Assembly: GCF_001665785.1 (NCBI RefSeq)
Contig: NZ_LZSO01000049.1
Coordinates: 1 to 64,000, forward strand
Origin: Mycolicibacterium peregrinum
Lineage (GTDB): Bacteria > Actinomycetota > Actinomycetes > Mycobacteriales > Mycobacteriaceae
Length of the DNA: 64,000 nucleotides
Direction: 5' to 3'
Shown: positions 43,736 to 51,452 of the stretch, piece after piece
Layout of the letters: each line of letters opens with the position of its first letter
How positions within the stretch are numbered: position 1 is the first letter of the stretch
The notes under the pieces: generated by a model
The model's database searches: none
Seen by the model: the letters and a program-made list of their open reading frames with translations, nothing else
Told to the model about the DNA's origin: nothing
Program-made: the position numbers and the translations under genes

Positions 43736-44188
43736 ATGGACAATGACGCTGCGCGACATGAACTGATCGACGCCCTGGCCCTTGTACAGGAACAGTTCGC
43801 CGATCTTGCCGCGGTCGAGGAGGAGAGGGCAGCCCTGTCCTCAGCGGCCACCCGCGCCGACGGCACGGTCACGGTGACCGTGGACTGCGACGGCGTCGTC
43901 ATCCACACGGCGGTCAGCGAAACATACTTGGATGACCACGATCTCGCCGACCTCGGCCGGCACATCACCGGCGCAGCCCAGGATGCCGCCCGCGACATCG
44001 AGCAGAAGGTGGCGGAACTGCTCGCCCCACTGGCCGAGCGGCGGGAGCGGATGCCGTCGCTGTCCGACATCGTCGAGGGTGCACCCGACATCAGAGATCT
44101 GCTGTCGGCCGCGGTGCCGCAGCAGGCGAGGCGTTTCAACAGCGGTGGCGAGCCCGACGACTTCCCCACCGTGAGGAGTGCGCGATGA
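43736..44188 (+). CDS. YbaB/EbfC-like protein, second copy
   Basis: This 150-residue paralogue of the protein at 24898 has the same helical start, the TVTVTVDCDGVV core, and MPSLSDIVEGAPDIRDLL and FPTVRSAR near the end. It begins 2 bp after the stand-alone CpnT N-domain gene and its stop overlaps the next start (ATGA). Its function is unknown. The duplication with its WXG100-like partner suggests that the pair acts together. Confidence 0.75.
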   Translation: MDNDAARHELIDALALVQEQFADLAAVEEERAALSSAATRADGTVTVTVDCDGVVIHTAVSETYLDDHDLADLGRHITGAAQDAARDIEQKVAELLAPLAERRERMPSLSDIVEGAPDIRDLLSAAVPQQARRFNSGGEPDDFPTVRSAR

Positions 44189-44481
44189 CCGTGCCGTTGG
44201 GCGTCACGCCGGCCGACCTGCGGGGCACCGCGCGATACCTCGCCTCGGTCAGCAACGACATGAAAGCCGTGCAATCAGCGCTGATGCAGATGCTCAGCAG
44301 TGAAGGCGAGGCCTGGGGGCATGACAAGATCGGCAAGCAGTTTGCCGACGGCGGCAAAGGCTATAAGGCGCAGTTGGATTGGGTCGACGGGTCGATCACC
44401 GCGAAGACCGACCTGCTCGACTACTACGCCGACGGCCTACAGCTCACCGCCGACGCCCTGGAACAACAAGACAAGCCCTGA
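44185..44481 (+). CDS. WXG100-like small protein, second copy
   Basis: This 98-residue paralogue of the protein at 25366 has the same length, the same turn (GEAWGHDKIG, Trp44), the shared DWVDGSI and LDYYADGL segments and an identical-type EQQDKP end. It is the last gene of the plus-strand operon. Its stop lies 1 bp from the stop of the convergent EspB-like gene, so there is no room for a conventional terminator between them. Confidence 0.75.
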   Translation: MTVPLGVTPADLRGTARYLASVSNDMKAVQSALMQMLSSEGEAWGHDKIGKQFADGGKGYKAQLDWVDGSITAKTDLLDYYADGLQLTADALEQQDKP

Positions 44482-44482
44482 T

Positions 44483-46261
44483 TCACTCTGAGCGACCCGG
44501 CGTGAATTGCTGTCCCCGGGCCGGACGCGCCGGGCCCGGCTGGACACCGGAGTCAGGCTGCCAGGTGGGGGCGCCCCGCTGCGGAATACGGCGGCGAGAC
44601 TCGGGCTGCTCGGGCCTTGCGTTCTCCGACTGCTCCGCGTCCTCGTCGGCGCCGACCACGGGTACCGAGGCCTCCGCGTCGCCCATGACGTCCTTGCCAT
44701 TCTTCCTGCGGCGCAACGCCTTGTTGACCTGGTGGCCCTTGCCGTTCTGATCACCGGCGCGCTGGCCAGCTGCCGGGGCACCTGCCCCGGGGCTGCCTGC
44801 GCCCGCACCGAGTCCCGCGCCGGCCCCGGCAGCTGCGGCGGGCATCTTCGCCGCGGCGGTGGCGGGCGCACCGCTCGGCAGCCCACTCGGTATGCCGCGC
44901 AACGGAATTCCGCCACCGGCGCCGCCCGCACCCTTGCCGGCGCCCGCACCGCCGAGCCCTTGCGGCCCGAGGCCCAGTACACCCTCAGGGGGGCCCTGCG
45001 GCACGTCGCCAAGCGGGTTCTGTCCGGCCGCGTTCTTCATGGCGTCGGCGAGTTGACCGGCCGCGTCCTTGGCGGCGTTTGTTGCCGTGTCCATCGCAGA
45101 CTTGGCGGGGTCGGTCAGACCCTCAAGAGCATCCTTGGCGGGATCAGTCGTGGAATCCTTTTGGTCGATGGGCTTTTGGTCGATCGGCTGGTATTTCTCG
45201 AGGTCAGTGGGCTTGTTGGAATTCAGCTTGTCGAAGGCCGACTTGTCGAACGGCTTGGTGCCTGCACCGCCACCCGGGGTGAACGGCTTGCCACCGCCCC
45301 CGCCACCGGGACCGGTTGGGTCTCCGCCCGGACCCCCGGGACCGGTGGGATCTCCGTACTTCATGTTCGGCGGGGTCGGGAGGTTGGGGAAATTCTTGGT
45401 GACGGCCTCGACGGCCGGGCTGTATACGTTCTGAAACAGCTGGACTGCCTTCTGATAAGCGTCGATGGAGCGGTTGATCTCGTCCAGCTCCCTGAGGGCA
45501 TCGGCCGCGGTCACATAACCTCCGCCATCTTTCTTGCGCAGGTAACCGTCACCGTCGATTTCATACCTGTTGTTGAATGAGGTGATTTCTTCATCGAGCT
45601 TTTTCCGGTCGAACTTGCCGTCGAGGACCAGGGTGCCCAAATCGTCGTTGGGGAAATCCCTGCGGATTTGGGTAAACGCGTCGTTCAGCACACCGAGCCG
45701 ATCCGATATCGCATCGGAGGCCAAGGTGAAATCGTAAATCGAGGTCTTTGTCACCTGATCCGTTGCCGTCTGCGCGGCCTCGGCGCTGTCGCCGGACCAC
45801 TTCCCGTCGATCGTCTTGTTCACCGTCTCTTTGAAGTCCTTGGAGGTGCTCTGCAGGGTGGTGCCGTGTTGTGTCCAGTCTTTCGCCAGTTGGTCGATTG
45901 CGCCGGGATTGAGGGACTCGTTCTCCGCGTGCAGGTCTTCGTAACTGAACGCCTCCCAGTTCAGTTTGTCAGGGCCGGTGAGCTTGTCCTGCATCTCTAG
46001 ATACGTACTGTTGTCCGATATCAAGCCGGGTACTTCGCCGAGGAGATCACTGTTCGGTTGATACTTTGCAACCCGGTCTTTGTCGTGTTCGCTCAGGTCC
46101 GCATTCCGCTGGATGAACTCGCCTTTTTCACCGATCAGCTCCGCGCGCTTGGGGAAGTACGAGTTCGTGACGAACGCACTGTCATAGACGCTCTGGCTCT
46201 CGCCCTCCTCGTTCGTGGCCGTACCCATCGTGGCGCCGAGGTAATTGCCGAAGCCGCTCAT
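44483..46261 (-). CDS. EspB-like secreted ESX substrate with low-complexity C-terminus
   Basis: The 592-residue protein has a helical N-terminal half with one WXG turn (GKWSGDSAEAA, Trp155), so it contains a fused WXG100/PE-PPE-like bundle. A Gly/Pro-rich linker (DPTGPGG repeats) follows, then an Ala/Gly-rich stretch and a basic-acidic tail. This layout resembles EspB or EspE, though no close family can be named. It lacks a signal peptide. It is the last gene of the minus-strand ESX substrate operon, with AGGAAA before the ATG. Confidence 0.6.
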   Translation of the reverse strand: MSGFGNYLGATMGTATNEEGESQSVYDSAFVTNSYFPKRAELIGEKGEFIQRNADLSEHDKDRVAKYQPNSDLLGEVPGLISDNSTYLEMQDKLTGPDKLNWEAFSYEDLHAENESLNPGAIDQLAKDWTQHGTTLQSTSKDFKETVNKTIDGKWSGDSAEAAQTATDQVTKTSIYDFTLASDAISDRLGVLNDAFTQIRRDFPNDDLGTLVLDGKFDRKKLDEEITSFNNRYEIDGDGYLRKKDGGGYVTAADALRELDEINRSIDAYQKAVQLFQNVYSPAVEAVTKNFPNLPTPPNMKYGDPTGPGGPGGDPTGPGGGGGGKPFTPGGGAGTKPFDKSAFDKLNSNKPTDLEKYQPIDQKPIDQKDSTTDPAKDALEGLTDPAKSAMDTATNAAKDAAGQLADAMKNAAGQNPLGDVPQGPPEGVLGLGPQGLGGAGAGKGAGGAGGGIPLRGIPSGLPSGAPATAAAKMPAAAAGAGAGLGAGAGSPGAGAPAAGQRAGDQNGKGHQVNKALRRRKNGKDVMGDAEASVPVVGADEDAEQSENARPEQPESRRRIPQRGAPTWQPDSGVQPGPARPARGQQFTPGRSE

Positions 46262-46291
46262 GATTTCCTATGTCGTCCGTCGGTGGTGTGA

Positions 46292-46612
46292 CTAGTCGTT
46301 CTGGGAGGTCCGCATGGCTTCCGCCGCGTCTCGGGCCGTCTTGACGAAGGCCTGTGTTTGCGACAACTGCTCTTTCAGATAGTCAGTCACTTCTTTACCG
46401 CGGTTGTCGAAGACTTTTTGAACGAGTACCGCGAGGGGGTTCTTCTCTGTCCCGAAGTATCCGGTGGTTTCGTCGAGCGAATCGCCGATGAGGTTCTCGA
46501 GGCTCTCTTCGTACGGCTCGAACACCCGATTGAGTTCTGGGATGACAGTGGGGTCGAGGTACAGTTCCTTTTTTGTGGTGGCGGCGTCCAGGGCGCCCCA
46601 TGGGTTGGTCAT
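46292..46612 (-). CDS. Small helical protein, Esx-sized
   Basis: The 106-residue protein is acidic and mostly helical. It has no clear W-x-G, although NPWGALD occurs at the start and YEESLENLIGDSLDE lies in the middle. GGAGGAG precedes the ATG. It lies 30 bp upstream of the EspB-like gene in the same operon and so may be its secretion partner or chaperone. The family is not recognised. Confidence 0.55.
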   Translation of the reverse strand: MTNPWGALDAATTKKELYLDPTVIPELNRVFEPYEESLENLIGDSLDETTGYFGTEKNPLAVLVQKVFDNRGKEVTDYLKEQLSQTQAFVKTARDAAEAMRTSQND

Positions 46613-46651
46613 GATTCTCCTCCGCGGTGATCGGTCATGCGAATCTCGGTG

Positions 46652-47668
46652 TCACGCCGGTATATTGAATGGCAGGGTCACCTCTTTCTCGATACGGAGG
46701 AGGACCGCTGCGGAGTTGACGAAATTGCCGGCGGCGTACAGCATGACGAGGTCGCCCACCTTGGCGATCTTGTTGTTCATGAGATAGGCGAGGTTCACTC
46801 CGAAGTCTGAGACGGTCAGATGCCCGAATTGTGCGGCGAACTCGTACAGGCCGGGGGCAGGTTGCAGCAGAGTTTGTTTGGCAAGCATGTCCGTGACGTA
46901 GCTCGGTTCGATGAAGGACGGGGCGAACCAATCGACGTCGTCGGGCTTCAGGCCTGCACGTTCATAGCAGTCCGTCACGGTTTTCACGGCGACCCGAAAG
47001 CTGGCTATTGCGTTGTCCCTCACGGTGCTCGGACCGCGGCGGTCATAGTTCTCCCACCTGTCGATCCAATCCGCCAACGTGGGGAACGTCGGGTCGTCGA
47101 TGGCGCCGTCGGGCCTGCCGTGCATCATGCCTTCAGACGGATTGTGCGACCGTGCCGCGACAGACACGATCCGAGCAAACCCTTCGTTCCGGTTCAGCAG
47201 TGCGCAGAAGCCGCTGTCACCCAGCAGTGAACCCTCGGTCGCCGGGCTGGCCGCGTACTCATGGCGGTCAAAGTAGAAAATGCTGTCGCCGCCGGTCACC
47301 ATCGCGTAGTCGCCGGGCCAGCCGGCCTGCAGCACCGCGTCCGCGAGCATCAAGCCGTAGAGGCCACCGGAACAGAACTGCCGGATCTCGGTTGCGGAAC
47401 CCGCCGACGGCCTGCCCAGGACGGACTGCTGGATTGAATTCGCGATCGGCCAGAAGTGTTCGCCCTGATACAGAGTGCCGCAGTGAAAAGACGCTGCCAT
47501 GCTGTCTGCTGCCGCGGACAGTGCGCAGCCGTCGATCTGACGCGCTGCGTTTTCCACCATCTCGTGTACCGACTGCATCTCCGATGCAGCGGTCGCGAGA
47601 TGTTTCGGGCGACCCTGGCTGTCCGTGCCCTCGGGCACGTAAACGGAGACGGTGTCAAGGTATGGCAT
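46652..47668 (-). CDS. KAS III-like (FabH-fold) thiolase-superfamily protein in the ESX operon
   Basis: The 338-residue protein has the beta-ketoacyl-ACP synthase III fold. The nucleophile is in RQFCSGGLYG (Cys99), a DVDWFAPS segment precedes an FGHLTVSDFG segment, and the C-terminal strand is GDLVMLYAAGN. Where FabH has the HQAN histidine this protein has Ser251, and where FabH has the Asn of GNTS it has His283, with Asp288 nearby. A Cys-His-Asp set recalls KAS III-like acyltransferases that move acyl groups to a hydroxyl rather than condense them. Its start overlaps the EspG-like gene by 14 bp. An acyl-transfer enzyme within an ESX substrate operon is unexpected. Confidence 0.7.
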   Translation of the reverse strand: MPYLDTVSVYVPEGTDSQGRPKHLATAASEMQSVHEMVENAARQIDGCALSAAADSMAASFHCGTLYQGEHFWPIANSIQQSVLGRPSAGSATEIRQFCSGGLYGLMLADAVLQAGWPGDYAMVTGGDSIFYFDRHEYAASPATEGSLLGDSGFCALLNRNEGFARIVSVAARSHNPSEGMMHGRPDGAIDDPTFPTLADWIDRWENYDRRGPSTVRDNAIASFRVAVKTVTDCYERAGLKPDDVDWFAPSFIEPSYVTDMLAKQTLLQPAPGLYEFAAQFGHLTVSDFGVNLAYLMNNKIAKVGDLVMLYAAGNFVNSAAVLLRIEKEVTLPFNIPA

Positions 47669-48434
47669 CGAAATCCCGGTCCGCTTTCTCCGCAGCGAGC
47701 TTGTCCGCCAGCGCTTCTGCTTGCCGCCTCTCGACCTTGTTGAAGACCTGCATGAGGTTGGGCACGGTCGCCGGGATGATCTGAAACGCCTTCTCGCCCT
47801 CGTTGACCACGTAGGCGCCGTCGTCGGCGATGTTGATCAACGTCAGGTGGGTGGCGTCGCGCAGTTGGTAGTCCATGGTGAACTCAGCTGATCCGCTGAG
47901 CAGAATCGATCCGGTGACTTTCGCATCGCGCAGCGCCGAACTCGGTGTCTCATCCTCCAGCAGCTCCTCCTTACGGGGACGCGTGCCGGGCTTGTAAGCC
48001 GGAAGCGCTTCGAGAACGACCTGCGGGAAATCGATGTTCACGCAGCCGATGACCTGAATGTCTTCGCCGAAGATGAGCTGCTCGCTGGGATCCTGGGTGA
48101 TGACCGCGCAGTACCCCGTCGTGCCGATGACGCCGAGCAATCGATAGATCGTGCCACCCTCGATCTGGCCGAATCCCTGCAGCAGATAGGCCGGGTATCG
48201 CAATGCCTCAAGAATCCGAACACGATTCGGCGTCAGGCCGGCACGCAACCGCGCCAGCGCGTCCCGGCGGTCGGACTCCACCTCAGACATGAATCTGGGT
48301 CCACGATGGCGGTACGACAGCGGGGACGGCAGGCGGTCGAGGCCGAGTGCCTCCCAAGCACAACGGAACTCGAAACCACTCATGAACCATGGTTCGACGT
48401 CGTGGCGTAGCGGGGCCACATCATCTGTGATCAC
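47655..48434 (-). CDS. EspG-like ESX secretion-associated protein (second EspG type)
   Basis: The 259-residue cytoplasmic protein begins with the EspG-family pattern FEFRCAWEALGLDRLPSPL. It keeps the later EspG blocks (LLGVIGTTGYCAVI; VLEALPAYKPG). EspG proteins bind PE-PPE dimers and keep them export-competent. This one is distant from the EspG at 49201 and follows the Esx pair, so it may serve another substrate such as the EspB-like protein. GTG 48434 is chosen because AAAGGGG lies six bases before it. The longer frame begins at GTG 48473. Confidence 0.65.
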   Translation of the reverse strand: MITDDVAPLRHDVEPWFMSGFEFRCAWEALGLDRLPSPLSYRHRGPRFMSEVESDRRDALARLRAGLTPNRVRILEALRYPAYLLQGFGQIEGGTIYRLLGVIGTTGYCAVITQDPSEQLIFGEDIQVIGCVNIDFPQVVLEALPAYKPGTRPRKEELLEDETPSSALRDAKVTGSILLSGSAEFTMDYQLRDATHLTLINIADDGAYVVNEGEKAFQIIPATVPNLMQVFNKVERRQAEALADKLAAEKADRDFDAIP

Positions 48435-48530
48435 GTTGAGCCCCTTTCTCTCTGGCAGCTGGAAAACGGACACGTAAGCGGGCCCGGTCGCGGTGGAGCC
48501 GTCAACCGAGCCCGCTGACGAGCTGCCGTG

Positions 48531-48821
48531 CTAGAAGCCGCCGGCAAGATGCTTGTCGAGCGCCGCCGCATCTTCCTGAGACTGGTTGCCCCCGGACCGG
48601 GTCTGGGTGATCTCGTTGAGGATCGCGTCCATCTGCTGCAGGATCTGAACCTGCTTCTGGTGCAGCGTCGCCGCAGCGTCGCCCTCGTACACGCCCTGCA
48701 GCGCGGTGAAGACTTGGCTGACTTCCTCACGCATCTGCTGTGCGTTGTTGGTTGCGCCCTGAATGTCGTCCAGGGACGCGTAGTTGGCGCCGTACTGGTA
48801 CCGAATGCTGTCTGTATCCAT
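48531..48821 (-). CDS. WXG100 (Esx) protein, EsxC/EsxA-like partner
   Basis: The 96-residue helix-turn-helix protein has Tyr45-Glu-Gly47 in place of W-x-G (GVYEGDAA), as often seen in one member of an Esx pair. The start (DSIRYQYG) and the A..LDKHLAGGF-like end resemble EsxC. It lies 32 bp downstream of the canonical partner, as usual for secreted Esx heterodimers. Confidence 0.85.
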   Translation of the reverse strand: MDTDSIRYQYGANYASLDDIQGATNNAQQMREEVSQVFTALQGVYEGDAAATLHQKQVQILQQMDAILNEITQTRSGGNQSQEDAAALDKHLAGGF

Positions 48822-48853
48822 TGATCAAGCCCCTTTCGTTTCTTGGTCGACTG

Positions 48854-49123
48854 CTAGTCGGCGTCGTGGCTGACGAGTGCGTTGATGTCGGACTTTCCCT
48901 TGTCGACGATGTGCTGCAGGTTGTTGATGACGTAGTTGAAGTCCTCGTGATGCTGCGTCATGATGCCGCGGAACTTCGCCGCCTTGCCGCCCGTCCAGGA
49001 ACTGGCGGTCATCGACTCGGTCTGGTCGAGGATCTGGGAAGCCAGCCGCCTGACATCCATCATCTGTTTGTCGATGTTCTCGATCTTGCTCTGGGCTTCC
49101 GCGGGCGTCAGATGGAGCGTCAT
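48854..49123 (-). CDS. WXG100 (Esx) protein, EsxD/EsxB-like partner
   Basis: The 89-residue protein has a canonical W-x-G turn (SSWTGGKAAKF, Trp43-Gly45) between two helices. No clear YxxxD/E export signal is visible near the C-terminus (INALVSHDAD). It is expected to dimerise with the product at 48531 and leave through the ESX channel. Its position after espG matches the ESX-2 order. Confidence 0.88.
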   Translation of the reverse strand: MTLHLTPAEAQSKIENIDKQMMDVRRLASQILDQTESMTASSWTGGKAAKFRGIMTQHHEDFNYVINNLQHIVDKGKSDINALVSHDAD

Positions 49124-49200
49124 GCCTTACCTCTCTTTGTCAGAACCGGCATGAATCGCCGGACGGTGGTTGAGAATTCGCTGTTGAACACGGAGCGGAT

Positions 49201-50007
49201 CTAGCAGTCCCCCCATCTGTAGCCGGACAGCTCGACAAGCTGGCCGATGGCCTGCTTGACCGTGTGGTCCGACCCTGGCTTGAGGGTGGTCCACAACTGC
49301 CCGTTGGGTGAGGAGCTCGGGGCGCCGACGATCCGTCCGCGTTTGGTGTAGAACAGTCCGACCGCCCCGGCCGAACGGGAGACCCGGTCCAGGTCGGCGT
49401 CGAGTGCGTAGTAGACGATCTCGGCGAAGGCCAACCGTGCGGCCAGCGCCGAGCCCAGCATCATCGCGGTGCGGGTGTCGGCCCCGAGTGCCCGGATACG
49501 GTCGGACAACTCGGTGGGGTCGTGGGTGTCCGACAGGGCCTGGGCGACCTCGGTCAGTGGGGCCCCGACGGGACTGATCTCGGCCGGGGCGGACGCGGGC
49601 AGCCGACGCAGCAGGGCGCCGGTGGCGCTGGACAGGTTGGCGCCGTCGTCGATCAGGTCCAAGGTGATCTCGTCACCGACCCGGCAGGCCGAGACGCACC
49701 GGGTGCCGTGGCGCACGACCGTGACGCGAGCCGGCCCATCGGGGGTCACCAGGCGCATCGCGAGCTCACGGTCGGGCCGTTGCAACGACTGCACGACCGT
49801 GGCGAGGTCTGCGGGTACCTCCCCGCCCGGCAGCAGGCCGCGCTCGGCCAGGGTTCTGGTCGCTCGACCGACTGCCTCGGCCCGAGCGGTTTCGGTGGGA
49901 TGCCGGGATCGCAGATTCAACACCAACGGCAGCGACTGGACACCGAGTCTCGCTGCCAGAACCTGCAGTTCGTCGTCTGTGACCACGGGGGCAAGCGATG
50001 CCGTCAT
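49201..50007 (-). CDS. espG: ESX secretion chaperone EspG
   Basis: The 268-residue protein shows the EspG plan: TDDELQVLAARLGVQSLPLVL at the start, an ARAEAVGRATRTLAERGLL helix and a C-terminal QAIGQLVELSGYRWG segment. It binds the tip of PPE proteins and keeps PE-PPE pairs soluble in the cytoplasm. ATG 50007 overlaps the PPE gene stop (ATGA), so it is translationally coupled to its client. The longer open frame lies wholly within the PPE gene and is discarded. Confidence 0.85.
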   Translation of the reverse strand: MTASLAPVVTDDELQVLAARLGVQSLPLVLNLRSRHPTETARAEAVGRATRTLAERGLLPGGEVPADLATVVQSLQRPDRELAMRLVTPDGPARVTVVRHGTRCVSACRVGDEITLDLIDDGANLSSATGALLRRLPASAPAEISPVGAPLTEVAQALSDTHDPTELSDRIRALGADTRTAMMLGSALAARLAFAEIVYYALDADLDRVSRSAGAVGLFYTKRGRIVGAPSSSPNGQLWTTLKPGSDHTVKQAIGQLVELSGYRWGDC

Positions 50008-51086
50008 AGGCTGAGCCCTCGGTCGACGCCGATCACCGGGGGAGTGACCCAACGGTTGTCCACCTGCTCGAGCGTGCGCTCGGGTTCGTCGGCGAAGCCC
50101 TCGCCTGCCGGTACCTCGGGGGCAGCCAATTCGTCGAACACTGCGGTATCCGGACCCCAACTGACGTTCGACACCATGAACGGTGCGTCGTTCTGCTGCG
50201 CGGTGGGAAGCCAGGACTGCCCGGCGTCCGACACCCCGGCGCCGGGTTCTCCCGCGCCGTCGAGGGTCGCCGCGGGTTGCACCGACTCGTAGTCGCGGCT
50301 CTGGTCGTTACGGCCCATCGCGCCCATCGGCGCATAGGGCGCGCCACTCATCCCGGTGCCCGAGGAACCGCCGCTGCCGGCGAATCCGGTCTTCTGCAAC
50401 GCCTTGGGGTCGGCACTCGACTTGACGCCCGGTGCGAACATCGGCGCCAGCGGCGGTGGCGGCACCGCAGGGGCACCCCCTGCTGCCGCACCCCCTCCGC
50501 CGGACGCACCTTCACCGCCCTGTTCGGCCGCCAGGGCATTGCCTTTCGACACCTGTGGGGGCGGCGGCTGCTCCCACGGCTGAGCCAGGGGAGCAGCCGC
50601 CTCCTCGTACTGCTGCATGACGGCCGCTGCGTTGGCCGCATCGGCGGTGGCGGCCGCGTCGAACTCGGCGAACGTCCCGGTCAGCACGGCCCCGTTGTAC
50701 GCGGCCAGCGAGGCCATCATGTCCTGGGCGGCCCGTGCCTCGATGGCCTCCGACACGCTGGGCATCGCGAGCACCGCCACCGTGTTGGCGACCGCGGCTT
50801 CCTCCGCGCGTTGACCGTTGCCCGCCGCGCTGAGGCTGATCGCCTGCAGCCACTGGCCGAATTCTTCCAGGCGCTGTGCTGCCGCGTTGGAGGCCTGGCT
50901 GTCCCAGGCGGTCCGCAGACGGGCCACGAGCCTGTCGAAATCGACCGAGACATTGGCCAATTCGTTCGCGACCCGGATCCAGGCTGCGCCGGCACCACCG
51001 ACCGACGCCGGACCGGGCCCCTCGGTGAGGTCACGCGCCAGCTGCTCGGTGCTGCGTGACTCCCACGCAACGTCGGTGAACCCCAC
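50004..51086 (-). CDS. PPE-like protein
   Basis: The 360-residue protein has the PPE fold length and helices (IRVANELANVSVDFDRLVARLRTAW, then QRLEEFGQWL). The Pro-Pro-Glu signature near the start is absent (GFTDVAWESRSTEQLARDL), and W-x-G is replaced by WDSQASN. A Gly/Pro-rich region follows residue 175, then a C-terminal RWVTPPVIG motif seen in several ESX-linked PPE proteins. It lies downstream of the PE gene and upstream of espG, as in ESX-2. It is probably secreted as a dimer with the PE product. Confidence 0.8.
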   Translation of the reverse strand: MGFTDVAWESRSTEQLARDLTEGPGPASVGGAGAAWIRVANELANVSVDFDRLVARLRTAWDSQASNAAAQRLEEFGQWLQAISLSAAGNGQRAEEAAVANTVAVLAMPSVSEAIEARAAQDMMASLAAYNGAVLTGTFAEFDAAATADAANAAAVMQQYEEAAAPLAQPWEQPPPPQVSKGNALAAEQGGEGASGGGGAAAGGAPAVPPPPLAPMFAPGVKSSADPKALQKTGFAGSGGSSGTGMSGAPYAPMGAMGRNDQSRDYESVQPAATLDGAGEPGAGVSDAGQSWLPTAQQNDAPFMVSNVSWGPDTAVFDELAAPEVPAGEGFADEPERTLEQVDNRWVTPPVIGVDRGLSL

Positions 51087-51134
51087 GCCCAGAAACCTCC
51101 CCTCGCAGAACAGAACCAGATGTACGTATGACGG

Positions 51135-51428
51135 TCAGCCGGCGAAGTCCTCCGAGGCGGCAATGTTGGACGAATGACTGCGCAGGGTCGCCGCCACCTC
51201 GTGGACCTCGGCCATCCCCTGGTCGGTGGAGGTCCCGAACGACGTGTGGACCTCGTTCAGAGTCTGGGCAATTCGTTGCGACACCTCGTCACGTCCCGAC
51301 GGGGTCACCGTGAGGTTGGGGGCCTCCTCGGTCATCACCCGACCTACCCGGTTGGCGAGTTCGTCGAGTTGGCGGCTGATCTCCTGTACCTCTGCGGGCT
51401 GGATGGACATTCCGTCGCTGTCGGCCAT
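51135..51428 (-). CDS. PE-like protein
   Basis: The 97-residue two-helix protein has PE-domain size and position next to a PPE gene. The Pro-Glu signature is not present in standard form (SIQPAEVQEISRQL), and the YxxxD/E export motif is not clear at the C-terminus (HSSNIAASEDF). It is expected to pair with the PPE product and be recognised by EccC. The assignment rests on size, helices and the PE-PPE-espG gene order. Confidence 0.7.
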   Translation of the reverse strand: MADSDGMSIQPAEVQEISRQLDELANRVGRVMTEEAPNLTVTPSGRDEVSQRIAQTLNEVHTSFGTSTDQGMAEVHEVAATLRSHSSNIAASEDFAG

Positions 51429-51452
51429 GACCGTTCTCCTTGGTTGGGATGA

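Noticed and set aside
24898..44481. Mobile-element origin of the effector region
   Set aside because: No transposase, integrase, terminal inverted repeat, tRNA or target duplication was seen at the borders, and base composition matches the surroundings.
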